Shown here piece after piece: positions 15,493 to 25,224 of a DNA stretch of 64,000 nucleotides. Location of the stretch: contig NC_021171.1 in NCBI RefSeq assembly GCF_000242895.2, positions 406,001 to 470,000 on the forward strand, in the 5' to 3' direction. The stretch comes from Bacillus sp. 1NLA3E (GTDB taxonomy: Bacteria; Bacillota; Bacilli; Bacillales; Cytobacillaceae). A program made the position numbers and the translations under genes. Position 1 is the stretch's first letter; each line of letters opens with the position of its first letter. Under the pieces are notes generated by a model. That model saw only the letters and a program-made list of their open reading frames with translations. It was not told where the DNA came from and searched no databases.

Positions 15493-16262
15493 TTCTCGTT
15501 TTAGCAGGAACGAGTGATGCGCGGGCACTGGCGATAGAAATCAAGAAATCTGGGTACTCTTTGCTTTCCACTGTAGTGACTGAAAATGCAGCCAATGAAT
15601 TACGACAAGCGGACATCGATGTGGGAGTGGGAAGGTTAACCGATTCAGAAATGACTAGATTAATAGACGAAAAAGGGATAAAAGTGGTAGTCGATGCGAG
15701 CCACCCATTTGCCGAAGAGGCCTCAAGAAATGCAATGTATGCTGCTAAACAAGCAAATGTGCCATACATTCGGTATGAACGGGATTCCCAAACATTCGAA
15801 TATGAAAAGCTGACGATTGTTGATAGTTACCAGGAGGCAGCAGAAATTGCTTCCCTAAAAAAGGGCGTCATTATGTTGACAACAGGCAGTAAAACACTAC
15901 AAATTTTTACTGAGAAATTGTTAAACATCCCGGAAGTTAGACTTATAGCTCGCATGCTTCCTCGTTTGGATAATTTGGAGAAATGCGAAAAGCTAGGCTT
16001 CCCCCCAAAAAATATCATCGCCATTCAAGGGCCGTTTACGAAGGAATTTGATCTTGCCCTTTATAAGCAGTATGGCGTTACATTAATGATCACCAAAGAA
16101 AGCGGACAAATAGGGTCTGTAAATGAAAAGGTTGCGGCAGCCAAGGAATTAGGTATTGAAATAATCTTAATTGGCCGTCCACAAATCAACTATGGACAGG
16201 TATACCGTAATTTTTCTAATGTAGTCGAAGCACTAAAACGTTGTTATGTCACCGTTACTTAA
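15489..16262 (+). CDS. cobK: Cobalt-precorrin-6A reductase CbiJ/CobK
   Basis: 257 residues. N-terminal LVLAGTSDARALA and central VVDASHPFAEEASRNA are hallmark CobK/CbiJ motifs, with GPFTKEFD and TKESG further on. It reduces (cobalt-)precorrin-6A with NADPH. Start overlaps the cbiX stop by 4 nt. A 184-bp GC-rich dispersed repeat separates it from cbiC; since the repeat lacks a clear T-tract terminator, transcription may read through, but folding of the repeat could reduce downstream expression. Confidence 0.93.
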   Translation: MILVLAGTSDARALAIEIKKSGYSLLSTVVTENAANELRQADIDVGVGRLTDSEMTRLIDEKGIKVVVDASHPFAEEASRNAMYAAKQANVPYIRYERDSQTFEYEKLTIVDSYQEAAEIASLKKGVIMLTTGSKTLQIFTEKLLNIPEVRLIARMLPRLDNLEKCEKLGFPPKNIIAIQGPFTKEFDLALYKQYGVTLMITKESGQIGSVNEKVAAAKELGIEIILIGRPQINYGQVYRNFSNVVEALKRCYVTVT

Positions 16263-16266
16263 TTAA

Positions 16267-16450
16267 AGGCAGTGTTAAAGCTCAATGTTGATTTTTTGCA
16301 CAATGTTGATTGGAGTGGAAGGCGCGAGACTCCTGCGGGAGAAGCGAGTCACGGGAGACCCCGCAGGCGAAAGCGCCGAGGAGGCTCCCGGACCGCCCGC
16401 GGAAAGCGAGTGCCTGGAACGGAAATCAACATTCTAGTTTAACAGAGCCT
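16267..16450. repeat. Dispersed repeat, shell type 1, full form with GC-rich core
   Basis: Outer arms AGTGTTAAAGCTCAATGTTG and the mirrored ...CTAGTTTAACAGAGCCT. The GC-rich core spans 16321-16424 between GGAGTGGAA (16312-16320) and GGAACGGAA (16416-16424). It lies inside the cobalamin operon between cobK and cbiC. Confidence 0.88.
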
Positions 16451-16485
16451 AATTAAAAAATATTAACAAGGGGAGTTGGGCCTAA

Positions 16486-17133
16486 ATGGATTTTCGAACT
16501 GAATTTAAACCGGTAACTGTACAGCCACAGCAAATAGAAGCAGTAAGTTTTCAAATGATTGATGAGGAGATAGGGGATCACCCATTTACACCTGAACAAT
16601 ACCGAGTAGCACAACGTGTGATTCATGCTTCAGCTGATTTTGACCTAGGAAAAAGCTTATTATTTCACCGTGATGCAATCACAGCGGGTATCAATGCCAT
16701 TCGAAGCGGTAAAAGGGTCGTTGCTGACGTCCAAATGATTCAAAGTGGGGTAAATAAAACTAGAATCGAAAAGTTCGGTGGAGATGTTAAGGTCTATATT
16801 TCTGATCCTGATGTTGTAGTAGAAGCAAAACGACTGAATACAACAAGGGCGATTATTTCGATGAGAAAAGCAATCCATGAGGCTGATGGCGGTATTTTTG
16901 CAATCGGAAATGCACCGACCGCATTATTAGAACTTATCCGTCTTATAAAAGAAGGCGAAGCAAAGCCAGGATTGGTCATCGGTTTACCAGTTGGATTTGT
17001 ATCTGCAGCTGAATCAAAGGAAGAGTTGGCAAAGTTAGACATTCCGTTTATCACTAATATCGGCAGAAAGGGTGGCAGTACCGTTACCGTGGCAGCACTT
17101 AATGCCATTACACTTCTTGCAGATCAGGGTTAA
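16486..17133 (+). CDS. cbiC: Cobalt-precorrin-8 methylmutase CbiC
   Basis: 215 residues. Family features are the RVIHASADFD substrate histidine segment, VADVQMIQSGVN, AIGNAPTALLEL and GLPVGFVSAAESK. CbiC moves the methyl group from C11 to C12, giving cobyrinic acid. AGGGGAGTTGGG-type site upstream of the ATG. It is bracketed by two insertions in the operon: the GC-rich repeat before it and the 245-bp TGATATAT-array segment after it. Confidence 0.95.
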   Translation: MDFRTEFKPVTVQPQQIEAVSFQMIDEEIGDHPFTPEQYRVAQRVIHASADFDLGKSLLFHRDAITAGINAIRSGKRVVADVQMIQSGVNKTRIEKFGGDVKVYISDPDVVVEAKRLNTTRAIISMRKAIHEADGGIFAIGNAPTALLELIRLIKEGEAKPGLVIGLPVGFVSAAESKEELAKLDIPFITNIGRKGGSTVTVAALNAITLLADQG

Positions 17134-17390
17134 GCGATGACCGAAGTTTAAACCTATTTTTGTAAAAATATCCCTTGGAAATGGGTGCTATTAGGATTTA
17201 ATTCCCAATATAAGTCAGTTTGCTGATAAAATGAATTTTTTACTGATATATTAGGTGTTTTTACTGATATATCCTAGAATTTACTGATATATTCTTTTTT
17301 TTACTGATATATTCCCTATTTTTCCTGATATATTTCTTTTTCTAAAAAATCATGGAACCAAGCGAGGAATCAAGGTAAGCGATGACCGAA
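17131..17390. repeat. Insertion-like segment flanked by 15-bp direct repeats
   Basis: TAAGCGATGACCGAA occurs at 17131-17145 (cbiC stop) and again at 17376-17390 (cbiD start), 245 bp apart. The left copy contains a vestigial cbiD start (MTEV then stop at 17137-17151). Removing one unit would restore a tight cbiC-cbiD junction. Confidence 0.75.
17220..17333. repeat. Six-copy TTACTGATATAT array with about 20-bp phasing
   Basis: Copies start at 17220 (degenerate, TTGCTGATAAAA), 17240, 17261, 17281, 17301 and 17322 (TTCCTGATATAT); the middle four are identical. The spacing of 20-21 bp places all copies on one face of the helix. Linkers are T-rich and not conserved. Confidence 0.85.
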
Positions 17391-18500
17391 ACTCAGCTAG
17401 ACACACCCCAATCAAAAAAGTTAAGACAAGGATATACAACAGGTGCCTGTGCCACAGCAGCCACAAAAGCGGCGTTAACGGCATTAATTACCGGAGAAAT
17501 ACAAACAGAAGCGACCATCTATCTGCCAGTTGGTCGGTTTGTTACTTTTCATATTGAGAACAGCGAAGTGACAGAAACAACTGCTACATCAACCGTTATC
17601 AAAGATGGCGGGGATGATCCGGATGCGACTCATGGAGCGGAAATTATCGCAACGGTCACATGGTCAGCGCAACAAGAAATTACCATAGATGGTGGTATTG
17701 GCGTTGGCAGAGTCACAAAAGAAGGTTTGCCAATTCAGGTTGGTCAAGCGGCAATTAACCCAGTGCCGCGAAAGATGATGAAAGAGACGGCAGAAGAAGT
17801 GCTGAAGGAGTTCAAAATCAACCGAGGAATAACCATCGTCATTTCTGTCCCAGACGGAGAAGAAATTGCTAAAAAGACTTTAAATGGACGATTGGGCATT
17901 ATTGGCGGTATTTCAATTTTAGGGACGCGAGGTGTTGTCATCCCATTTTCGACGTCAGCCTATAAAGCAAGTATTGTCCAAGCGATTCACGTTGCCAGGG
18001 CAAGCCGCTGTGACCATCTTGTCATTACCACAGGTGGGCGCAGTGAAAAGTATGGAATGAAACAATTTCCACATCTCCCAAAAGAAGCGTTTATCGAAAT
18101 GGGTGACTTTGTTGGTTTTACGCTTAAGCAGTGTAAACGCCTTGGGGTGAAAAGGGTATCCATGGTCGGAATGATGGGTAAATTTTCCAAGGTGGCTCAA
18201 GGTGTAATGATGGTTCATTCCAAAAGTGCACCTGTTGATTTTTCCTTTTTGGCAAAAATTGCAGCAGAAGCTGGCGCACCAGAGCCTTTATTAGAAAAGA
18301 TCCTCCAGGCTAATACGGCATCGCAGGTGGGCGATATGATGGTCACATCAGGCCATTTACTATTTTTCGCAATACTTTGCGATTATTGCTGTTTGTCTGC
18401 ACGACAGGAAGCTGGCGGGGGCATCGAAGTGAGCACCTCTTTATATACACTAAAAGGGGAGTTTTTAGGAGAGGCGGTCCGAAATGACGAAATCAATTAA
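17382..18500 (+). CDS. cbiD: Cobalt-precorrin-5B C1-methyltransferase CbiD
   Basis: 372 residues. The N-terminal [19 protein letters not shown] is the CbiD signature; [16 protein letters not shown] and [14 protein letters not shown] follow, with GGRSEKYG in the C-terminal part. CbiD methylates C1 of the ring using SAM in the anaerobic pathway. The start region is duplicated 245 bp upstream, next to the cbiC stop, marking an insertion event; the real start has AAGG 6-9 nt before it. The 3' end overlaps cbiET by 17 nt. Confidence 0.95.
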   Translation: MTETQLDTPQSKKLRQGYTTGACATAATKAALTALITGEIQTEATIYLPVGRFVTFHIENSEVTETTATSTVIKDGGDDPDATHGAEIIATVTWSAQQEITIDGGIGVGRVTKEGLPIQVGQAAINPVPRKMMKETAEEVLKEFKINRGITIVISVPDGEEIAKKTLNGRLGIIGGISILGTRGVVIPFSTSAYKASIVQAIHVARASRCDHLVITTGGRSEKYGMKQFPHLPKEAFIEMGDFVGFTLKQCKRLGVKRVSMVGMMGKFSKVAQGVMMVHSKSAPVDFSFLAKIAAEAGAPEPLLEKILQANTASQVGDMMVTSGHLLFFAILCDYCCLSARQEAGGGIEVSTSLYTLKGEFLGEAVRNDEIN

Positions 18501-19689
18501 AATGATTGGAATGGGCGATGATGGTAAACAAAGCCTGTTACCACTTTATCAAGAATGGATTAACGAGAGCGAAATACTTATCGGTGGCAAACGTCATCTT
18601 TCCTTTTTTCCCGATTACAGCGGAGACAAGGTGAATATCGAGGGGAGTCTTTCTTCACTTGCAGAAAGACTGCAAACGGAAAATAGAAATGTCGTCATTC
18701 TAGCCTCCGGTGACCCCTTGTTTTATGGGGTAGGTAGCTACTTAGCTAGTAAACTACCAATTGAGGTTTATCCAAATGTGAGTTCGATTCAGTTGGCATT
18801 TGCTAGGATGGGTGAAAGCTGGCAGGATGCTTATCTGACTAGCATTCATGGCCGGAGTATGAAGGGGTTAGCGCAGCGAATAGACGGCAAAGGAAAGGTC
18901 GCCATTTTAACAGATGAAAAAAACTCGCCTAACAAAATAGCCAACTATTTATTATCGTTCGGAATGACTGAATATAAGGCTTTTGTTGCTGAAAATTTAG
19001 GTGGAACAAATGAACGTTGTCGTTGGTTTAACCTAGCGGATATGGCCGACGAGGAGTTTTCCCCGTTAAATGTGGTTCTTTTAAAGAAAATAACTGAGGG
19101 ACCGTCGTGGTCGATTGGAATTGAGGATCAAGAATTTATTCAACGGAAACCATTAAAAGGTTTGATTACGAAAAAAGAAATCCGGACATTAAGCATTAGC
19201 GCCCTAAAGTTAAAGGAAAACAGTGTTGTTTGGGATATTGGGACTTGTACTGGTTCAGTAGCGATTGAAGCAGGTAAAGTCGCTCGTGAAGGAAGTATCT
19301 ATGCGATTGAAAAGAACGAGGCAGATCTTGAAAACTGTCACAAAAATCTAGCGAAGTTTCGTGTCGATGCAACGGTAGTCCAAGGAAAGGCACCTGAACG
19401 GTTAGCTGAGTTTCCTGACCCTGATTCCGTATTCATAGGCGGTACCGGTGGAGGAATGGCGGGGATTTTAGATGTATGCTGCAGTCGTTTGAAACCAAAC
19501 GGACGAATTGTCTTGAACGCTGTCACGATTGAAAATTTAGCTCAAGCAATGGCGGACTTTAAAGAACGAGGCTTTAAAACGGAAATAACCTTAGTACAAA
19601 TTTCTAGAAGTCAGCCGATCTTAAATTTGACGCGGTTTGACGCATTAAATCCAATTTACATCATTGCTGCAGAGCGTGAGGAAGGATGA
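18484..19689 (+). CDS. cbiET: Bifunctional cobalt-precorrin-7 methyltransferase/decarboxylase CbiET (CobL)
   Basis: 401 residues. Residues 1 to about 210 are the CbiE methylase ([20 protein letters not shown]); residues about 225-401 are the CbiT Rossmann methyltransferase ([26 protein letters not shown]). The fused protein adds methyls at C5 and C15 and removes the C12 acetate carboxyl. GGAGAGG lies 9 nt before the ATG inside the end of cbiD. Overlaps cbiL by 4 nt. Confidence 0.95.
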   Translation: MTKSIKMIGMGDDGKQSLLPLYQEWINESEILIGGKRHLSFFPDYSGDKVNIEGSLSSLAERLQTENRNVVILASGDPLFYGVGSYLASKLPIEVYPNVSSIQLAFARMGESWQDAYLTSIHGRSMKGLAQRIDGKGKVAILTDEKNSPNKIANYLLSFGMTEYKAFVAENLGGTNERCRWFNLADMADEEFSPLNVVLLKKITEGPSWSIGIEDQEFIQRKPLKGLITKKEIRTLSISALKLKENSVVWDIGTCTGSVAIEAGKVAREGSIYAIEKNEADLENCHKNLAKFRVDATVVQGKAPERLAEFPDPDSVFIGGTGGGMAGILDVCCSRLKPNGRIVLNAVTIENLAQAMADFKERGFKTEITLVQISRSQPILNLTRFDALNPIYIIAAEREEG

Positions 19690-20396
19690 AAACCATGATT
19701 GGTACATTATACGGACTAGGGGTTGGCCCTGGCGACCCAGAATTGATTACAGTAAAGGCATTTAGGAAATTAAAGGAGTCAGCGGTGGTCGCTTACCCTA
19801 AAAAACAGCGTGGAAGTAAAAGTTACGCCCAAAAAATTATCGATGCCTATTTCAAACCAGAAGAAAAGGAACTAATCGGACTTGTGTTTCCGATGACAAA
19901 GGACCAAGGCATTCTAGACAAGAAGTGGAATGAAACGGTTGAGAGCGTTTGGGAAAAGCTGCAGCAAGGAAAGGATGTCGCGTTTGTAACGGAAGGCGAC
20001 CCATTATTATACAGCACTTTTATTCACATGATGCGTCTGATGCAGGAACGTTATCCTGAGGTGAGGATTGAAGTTGTACCAGGAATTTCATCCATCAATG
20101 GGGCAGCTTCAAGACTGGGAATTCCACTTGCTGATGGGGATGAACAGGTGGCGATTGTGCCGGCACGGGATGACTATGAAGCGATGAAAAAAGTGCTTCA
20201 GGACAATGACTGCGTTATTTTTATCAAAGTGGCAAAGGTAATTGAGCCGATGCTAGAACTTTTACGTGACATGGATTTGCTTGATAAGGCATCAGTGGTA
20301 ACCAAGGTTACTTCAGATGAAGAAGTTATATGGAAAGCAACAGAGCTTGATGGTGTCGAGCTTGAATATTTAACATTAATGGTGGTGAGAAAATAA
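19686..20396 (+). CDS. cbiL: Cobalt-factor II C20-methyltransferase CbiL
   Basis: 236 residues, single SAM-dependent tetrapyrrole methylase. Motifs [28 protein letters not shown] and [15 protein letters not shown] fit CbiL/CobI rather than the other methylases in the operon. It methylates C20 immediately after cobalt insertion. ATG overlaps the cbiET stop; GAGGAAGG upstream. An internal ATG at codon 4 is also possible. Confidence 0.94.
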   Translation: MKTMIGTLYGLGVGPGDPELITVKAFRKLKESAVVAYPKKQRGSKSYAQKIIDAYFKPEEKELIGLVFPMTKDQGILDKKWNETVESVWEKLQQGKDVAFVTEGDPLLYSTFIHMMRLMQERYPEVRIEVVPGISSINGAASRLGIPLADGDEQVAIVPARDDYEAMKKVLQDNDCVIFIKVAKVIEPMLELLRDMDLLDKASVVTKVTSDEEVIWKATELDGVELEYLTLMVVRK

Positions 20397-20397
20397 G

Positions 20398-21174
20398 ATG
20401 AAACTTTACATAATAGGTGCAGGACCTGGCGACCCAGATTTGATTACAGTTAAAGGTTTGAGATTGCTACAGGAAGCGGATGTTGTTCTTTATGCCGATT
20501 CGCTTGTAAGTGAAGAACTCATTAAAAAATCTAAACCATCAGCGGAAATTTTGAAAACTGCTGGAATGCATTTAGAAGAGATGGTCGGAATCATGGTCGA
20601 ACGAATTGAGCAGGGTCAAAAGGTGGTTCGAGTTCATACTGGCGACCCAGCGATGTATGGGGCGATTATGGAACAAATTGCCCTTGTTAAAAAAGCAGGA
20701 ATCTCCGTTGAAATTATTCCGGGCGTTAGTTCGGTGTTTGCGTCAGCCGCCGCTGCTGAGGCAGAGTTGACCATTCCAGACTTAACTCAAACGGTTATTT
20801 TAACAAGAGCAGAAGGACGTACTCCCGTTCCAGAATTGGAAAAGTTGCGTGATTTAGCCGAACACCAATGTACGATTGCCTTGTTTTTAAGTGCCACATT
20901 AACAAAAAAGGTCATCAAGGAATTAATTGATGCGGGTTGGAGTAAAGATACTCCAGTTGTAGTGGTTTATAAAGCGACCTGGCCCGATCAAAAGATTATC
21001 CGTACTACGGTAGAAAGGCTAGATGAAGATATGCGTAGCAACGGGATTCGCAGCCAAGCAATGATTTTAGCAGGCTGGGCTCTTGATGAAAATATTCACA
21101 ATAAGGATTATCGCTCCAAGCTATATGATAAACATTTTACCCATGGATTTCGTCGGAAGATTGATGTTAAATGA
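20398..21174 (+). CDS. cbiF: Cobalt-precorrin-4 C11-methyltransferase CbiF
   Basis: 258 residues. IIGAGPGDPDLITVKG at the N-terminus, VRVHTGDPAMYGAIMEQ (the CbiF/CobM-specific HTGDPAMYGA), PGVSSVFASAAAAEAELT and TRAEGRTPVPE identify the C11 methylase. Only one nucleotide separates it from cbiL, and its stop overlaps cbiG (ATGA). Confidence 0.95.
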   Translation: MKLYIIGAGPGDPDLITVKGLRLLQEADVVLYADSLVSEELIKKSKPSAEILKTAGMHLEEMVGIMVERIEQGQKVVRVHTGDPAMYGAIMEQIALVKKAGISVEIIPGVSSVFASAAAAEAELTIPDLTQTVILTRAEGRTPVPELEKLRDLAEHQCTIALFLSATLTKKVIKELIDAGWSKDTPVVVVYKATWPDQKIIRTTVERLDEDMRSNGIRSQAMILAGWALDENIHNKDYRSKLYDKHFTHGFRRKIDVK

Positions 21175-22292
21175 TTACTCTTAAAGAAGGGGTACTCCCA
21201 ACTATCAATCAGCAGGGAAACTATGCCATTGTAGCCATCACCAAACATGGAACAGACATCGCCCGAAAGCTAGGGCGATCGTTTCAAAACGCTGACATTT
21301 ATTATATGGATAAATTCACGAAAGGTGATGAACAAGGACTTGGCATTCAGACCTTTACGGGAAGTGTTCGTCTACTTTTTCCAGCCCTTTTTCCAAAGTA
21401 CCAAGGATTAATCATCATTATTTCCTTAGGGGCTGTTGTTCGGATGATTGCCCCTTTGTTAAAAGATAAAAAAGTAGACCCAGCCGTTGTTGTGATAGAC
21501 GATCGTGGTGAAAATGTAATCAGTGTGTTGTCAGGACATCTCGGTGGAGCCAATGAGCTAACGCAAGAAGTAGCGGCCGCTCTAGGTGCGCGCCCCGTTA
21601 TTACCACGGCCTCTGATGTTCAACAAACAATCCCGGTTGACTTGTTTGGGAAACGGTTTGGCTGGGTTTGGGATTCAGCGGAAAAATTAACCCCGGTCAG
21701 TGCTGCGGTTGTTAATGAAGAGAAAGTAGCGATCGTGCAAGAATCGGGAGAAACAGAGTGGTGGACGTACGACCGCCCACTTCCAGACCAATTTACAGTT
21801 TATCCATCGGTTGCTCAGGCCCAAAAAAAGTCACACTCGGCTGCACTAGTGATTACCCATCGTTTGTTAACCGAAACAGAAGCTGAAATCCTTAAAAATG
21901 GAGTTTTGTATCGACCAAAGGTCCTGGCAATTGGGATGGGCTGTAATCGGGGAACGTCACCTGAGGAAATAGAAGCAGTCATCATCGAGACGTTAGCTGA
22001 ACTTAATTTTTCAATCAAAAGTGTTAAAGCACTTTGCACAATTGATTTGAAAAAGGATGAAGTCGGTCTGCTTGAAATTGTTAATAAATATGGCTGGGAG
22101 TTTGTCTATTATCCTCCTAGTCAATTAAATACGATGAAATGTGCTCAGCCATCGGAGACGGTGTTCAAATATACAGGTGCCTATGGGGTAAGTGAACCGG
22201 CAGCACGATTATATAGTGGGGCCGAGCAGCTTACTCTTGTAAAGAAAAAATCGGGAAATGTCACGATATCCGTCGCGGTCATCCCATATTAG
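21171..22292 (+). CDS. cbiG: Cobalt-precorrin-5A hydrolase CbiG
   Basis: 373 residues. N-terminal domain with YAIVAITKHGTDIARKL, central LSGHLGGANELT (the CbiG glycine loop) and C-terminal domain with AIGMGCNRGTSPEEIEA. The enzyme opens the delta-lactone and releases acetaldehyde from cobalt-precorrin-5A. Lies between cbiF (overlap 4 nt) and cbiA, as in the B. megaterium operon. Confidence 0.94.
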   Translation: MITLKEGVLPTINQQGNYAIVAITKHGTDIARKLGRSFQNADIYYMDKFTKGDEQGLGIQTFTGSVRLLFPALFPKYQGLIIIISLGAVVRMIAPLLKDKKVDPAVVVIDDRGENVISVLSGHLGGANELTQEVAAALGARPVITTASDVQQTIPVDLFGKRFGWVWDSAEKLTPVSAAVVNEEKVAIVQESGETEWWTYDRPLPDQFTVYPSVAQAQKKSHSAALVITHRLLTETEAEILKNGVLYRPKVLAIGMGCNRGTSPEEIEAVIIETLAELNFSIKSVKALCTIDLKKDEVGLLEIVNKYGWEFVYYPPSQLNTMKCAQPSETVFKYTGAYGVSEPAARLYSGAEQLTLVKKKSGNVTISVAVIPY

Positions 22293-22325
22293 GTGCGCAG
22301 GATATGAAGCGGGGAGGAAACATGA

Positions 22326-23696
22326 ATGTCTAGTCGGAGACTGGTAATTGCCGGAACGGGAAGCGGTGTTGGAAAAACGACTGTAACGATCGGCCTAATG
22401 GCGGCGCTTAGAAACAAAGGCTACGTCGTTCAAGGATTTAAATGTGGACCTGATTATATTGATCCAACCTATCATACTGCTGTTACCGGAAGACCTTCAA
22501 GAAATGTAGACAGCTGGATGCTAAATGCTGAAATGGTAAAAGAAATCATTAACCGAGGTAGTGCCGGTGCAGATATTTCGATTATCGAAGGTGTGATGGG
22601 TTTTTTTGACGGGAAGGATCCAACGAATAATTCGGGGACAACGGCAGAGATTAGTATGATTTCCAAAAGCCCTGTTGTGCTAATCGTCAATTGTGCCAGT
22701 ATGGCTCGCAGCGCGGCGGCGATTGTCAAGGGCTTTCAAGTTTTTGACGAGGAAACAAATATTGTCGCAGTCATTGCAAACCGGGTTGGGAGTGAGGGAC
22801 ATTACAAGCTTGTGAAAAAGGCGATTGAACAGGAATGCGGAATTCCAGTTATTGGTTTTTTAAAAAGAGATGATGAACTCACCATCCCAGAGCGTCACCT
22901 CGGCTTGGTTCCGTCCGTGGAACGAGGCGAGCTTGAGCCATTTTTCGAAAAATTAGCCTCTTTAGTCCAAGAAACAGTTGATGTGGACCGCCTATTTCAG
23001 TTAGCTCAAGCACCAGCGTTAGAAATCGAACAGAGTCAGTTTGTTCAAAAACAAGAGCCATCAGTGCGAATTGCAGTTGCAAAAGACGCGGCTTTTAACT
23101 TTTACTATCAAGAAAATATTGATATGTTAGAAGCATATGGCGCAGAAATTGTTCCGTTTTCACCTTTATCAGGAGAAACTCTCCCAGATCGAATCCAAGG
23201 ACTATATCTTGGTGGGGGATTTCCAGAGGAGTTTGCAGAGGAACTCGCCCAACAAACTGCAGTAAAACAATCAATCAAAGCCGCAATCGAAAATGGACTA
23301 CCAACCTTGGCTGAATGCGGTGGGTTTATGTTTTTAACGGAGGCAATTGAAACAACTAATCACCAAAAATATGAAATGGTTGGATTAATTCCTGGAACGG
23401 TAAAAATGCAATCAAAATTAGCTGCGCTTGGTTATCGGGAAGTAACAGGGGCAACAGGAAACTTTTTATTAAACGGAAATTTACTGGCAAAGGGGCATGA
23501 ATTTCATTATTCAACCTTCCAGCCGACCTCGGACATTCACTACGCTTATCAAACAAAAGGGATGCGCGGAACGAAACAAGAGGGATATATGAAGGAGAAC
23601 CTGATTGCTGGCTATACTCATTTTCATTTTGGGTCCTGCTCGGAAATGGTAGAAAACTGGATAACGAAATGTAAGGAGATAAATCCTAATGGCTAA
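22326..23696 (+). CDS. cbiA: Cobyrinic acid a,c-diamide synthase CbiA
   Basis: 456 residues. ATP-binding domain begins with IAGTGSGVGKTTVTIG and has KCGPDYIDPTYH; the C-terminal glutamine amidotransferase domain carries LYLGGGFPEEF, the nucleophile in LAECGGFMFL and a YTHFHFGS histidine segment. It amidates the a and c side chains. GGGGAGGAAAC precedes the ATG. The last codons overlap cobQ by 8 nt. Confidence 0.95.
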   Translation: MSSRRLVIAGTGSGVGKTTVTIGLMAALRNKGYVVQGFKCGPDYIDPTYHTAVTGRPSRNVDSWMLNAEMVKEIINRGSAGADISIIEGVMGFFDGKDPTNNSGTTAEISMISKSPVVLIVNCASMARSAAAIVKGFQVFDEETNIVAVIANRVGSEGHYKLVKKAIEQECGIPVIGFLKRDDELTIPERHLGLVPSVERGELEPFFEKLASLVQETVDVDRLFQLAQAPALEIEQSQFVQKQEPSVRIAVAKDAAFNFYYQENIDMLEAYGAEIVPFSPLSGETLPDRIQGLYLGGGFPEEFAEELAQQTAVKQSIKAAIENGLPTLAECGGFMFLTEAIETTNHQKYEMVGLIPGTVKMQSKLAALGYREVTGATGNFLLNGNLLAKGHEFHYSTFQPTSDIHYAYQTKGMRGTKQEGYMKENLIAGYTHFHFGSCSEMVENWITKCKEINPNG

Positions 23697-25224
23697 AGCC
23701 CTGCCAATCATGTTTCAAGGAACACATTCGGACGCTGGAAAAAGTGTCATTGTCACAGCCTTTTGTCGTATTTTTGCTCAGGATGGCTGGAAAACAGTGC
23801 CGTTTAAGTCACAAAATATGGCGTTAAATTCGTATATCACGGTTGATGGAAAAGAGATTGGCCGCGCTCAAGGCGTTCAAGCGGAGGCGGCGGGGGTTAT
23901 GGCCACTACAGATATGAATCCGATTTTGCTTAAACCAAATCGCGGAAATCAAGCACAAATTGTTGTGCATGGGAGACCGTATAAAAATATGGAAGCCGGA
24001 GTTTATCGGCAGGAATTTTTTGAAACGGGATTTCAAATCATTCAAGACTCGTTCCACAACCTTTCAGAACAATATGAGCGAATTGTGATTGAAGGGGCAG
24101 GCAGTCCTGCAGAAATCAATCTTAATGATCGTGAATTAGTGAACATGAGAGTAGCACGAATGGCTAATGCACCGGTTATTTTAATAGGGGATATTGAAAA
24201 AGGGGGCGTATTTGCCAGCATTGTCGGGACCTTGCAGCTGTTGGAACCGGAGGATCGCGACCGTGTTGTGGGGGTGATCATTAACAAATTCCGTGGCGAC
24301 ATTAGTCTGCTAGAATCGGGGCTAGATTGGTTAGAGGATTATACAGGAAAACCAGTCCTTGGCGTGATTCCCTATTTGCAAAATTTGAATATTGATGCCG
24401 AGGATTCAGTTGTATTATCACAATATACGGCACAGAAAAATACAGAAAAGGATGTGGATATAGCTGTCATCCAATATCCGAAAATCTCTAATTTCACCGA
24501 TGTTGATCCATTTTTTGTAGAGTCTGATTGTCATGTTCGGTTTATTACAAGTGTCGATCAGTTGTTAGAGCCAGATCTGATTATTTTGCCAGGGAGTAAA
24601 AATACGATTGAAGACTTTCAATTTTTACGAGAAAGTGGTCTAGCTGAAAGAATAGTGGATTTACATAATAAGAAACGAACAAATATTTTCGGTATTTGTG
24701 GTGGCTATCAAATGCTAGGGCGTACGATTGCTGACCCACTTGGAATAGAGTCAACACTTGAATATACGGACGGTCTAGGTTTGTTACCGGTAACCACAAC
24801 GATTACAAATGATAAAACAACAGTTCAGTCAGAGGGTATGTTATCCTCATGTGGTAAAATATTTAATATAAAAGGGTACGAGATTCATATGGGAGTCTCG
24901 CAAGTTGAGGAAGAAAATAGTCAGCTTATCACAACAGAAGCCGGTAAGGATGGCTGTAAAAATAGTGATGAAACGGTTGTCGGTACGTATTTCCATGGGA
25001 TTTTTCATAATGATGATTTTCGGGAAGTACTACTAAATGAGATTCGCCACAGAAAAGGGCTAACCCCAATTTACGACCGGATTTCTTTCAATCAGTTGCG
25101 AGAGGAAGCGTTCGACAAGTTGGCTGACCATGTCAGAAACCATGTGAAAATGGACCTAATTGAGCAGAAAATGCAAGAATATCAAAATAGGAGGATGGAA
25201 AACAATGAACAAACGTTTCGCTGA
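23689..25224 (+). CDS. cobQ: Cobyric acid synthase CobQ/CbiP
   Basis: 511 residues. FQGTHSDAGKSVIVTAFCR P-loop, FKSQNMALNS, GDIEKGGVFAS and the amidotransferase nucleophile in GICGGYQMLGR plus GTYFHGIFHND. It amidates the b, d, e and g side chains of adenosylcobyrinic diamide. Overlaps cbiA upstream and the true start of cobT downstream. Confidence 0.95.
   Translation: MAKALPIMFQGTHSDAGKSVIVTAFCRIFAQDGWKTVPFKSQNMALNSYITVDGKEIGRAQGVQAEAAGVMATTDMNPILLKPNRGNQAQIVVHGRPYKNMEAGVYRQEFFETGFQIIQDSFHNLSEQYERIVIEGAGSPAEINLNDRELVNMRVARMANAPVILIGDIEKGGVFASIVGTLQLLEPEDRDRVVGVIINKFRGDISLLESGLDWLEDYTGKPVLGVIPYLQNLNIDAEDSVVLSQYTAQKNTEKDVDIAVIQYPKISNFTDVDPFFVESDCHVRFITSVDQLLEPDLIILPGSKNTIEDFQFLRESGLAERIVDLHNKKRTNIFGICGGYQMLGRTIADPLGIESTLEYTDGLGLLPVTTTITNDKTTVQSEGMLSSCGKIFNIKGYEIHMGVSQVEEENSQLITTEAGKDGCKNSDETVVGTYFHGIFHNDDFREVLLNEIRHRKGLTPIYDRISFNQLREEAFDKLADHVRNHVKMDLIEQKMQEYQNRRMENNEQTFR

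Noticed and set aside
15239-15769. 176-codon minus-strand ORF opposite cbiX/cobK
   Set aside because: It is the mirror of the His-rich tail region and of cobK; both plus-strand genes are certain.
16321-16424. GC-rich core as tRNA or structured RNA gene
   Set aside because: It folds into hairpins but has no tRNA arms or anticodon stem, and the same sequence recurs in five intergenic places as part of a repeat.
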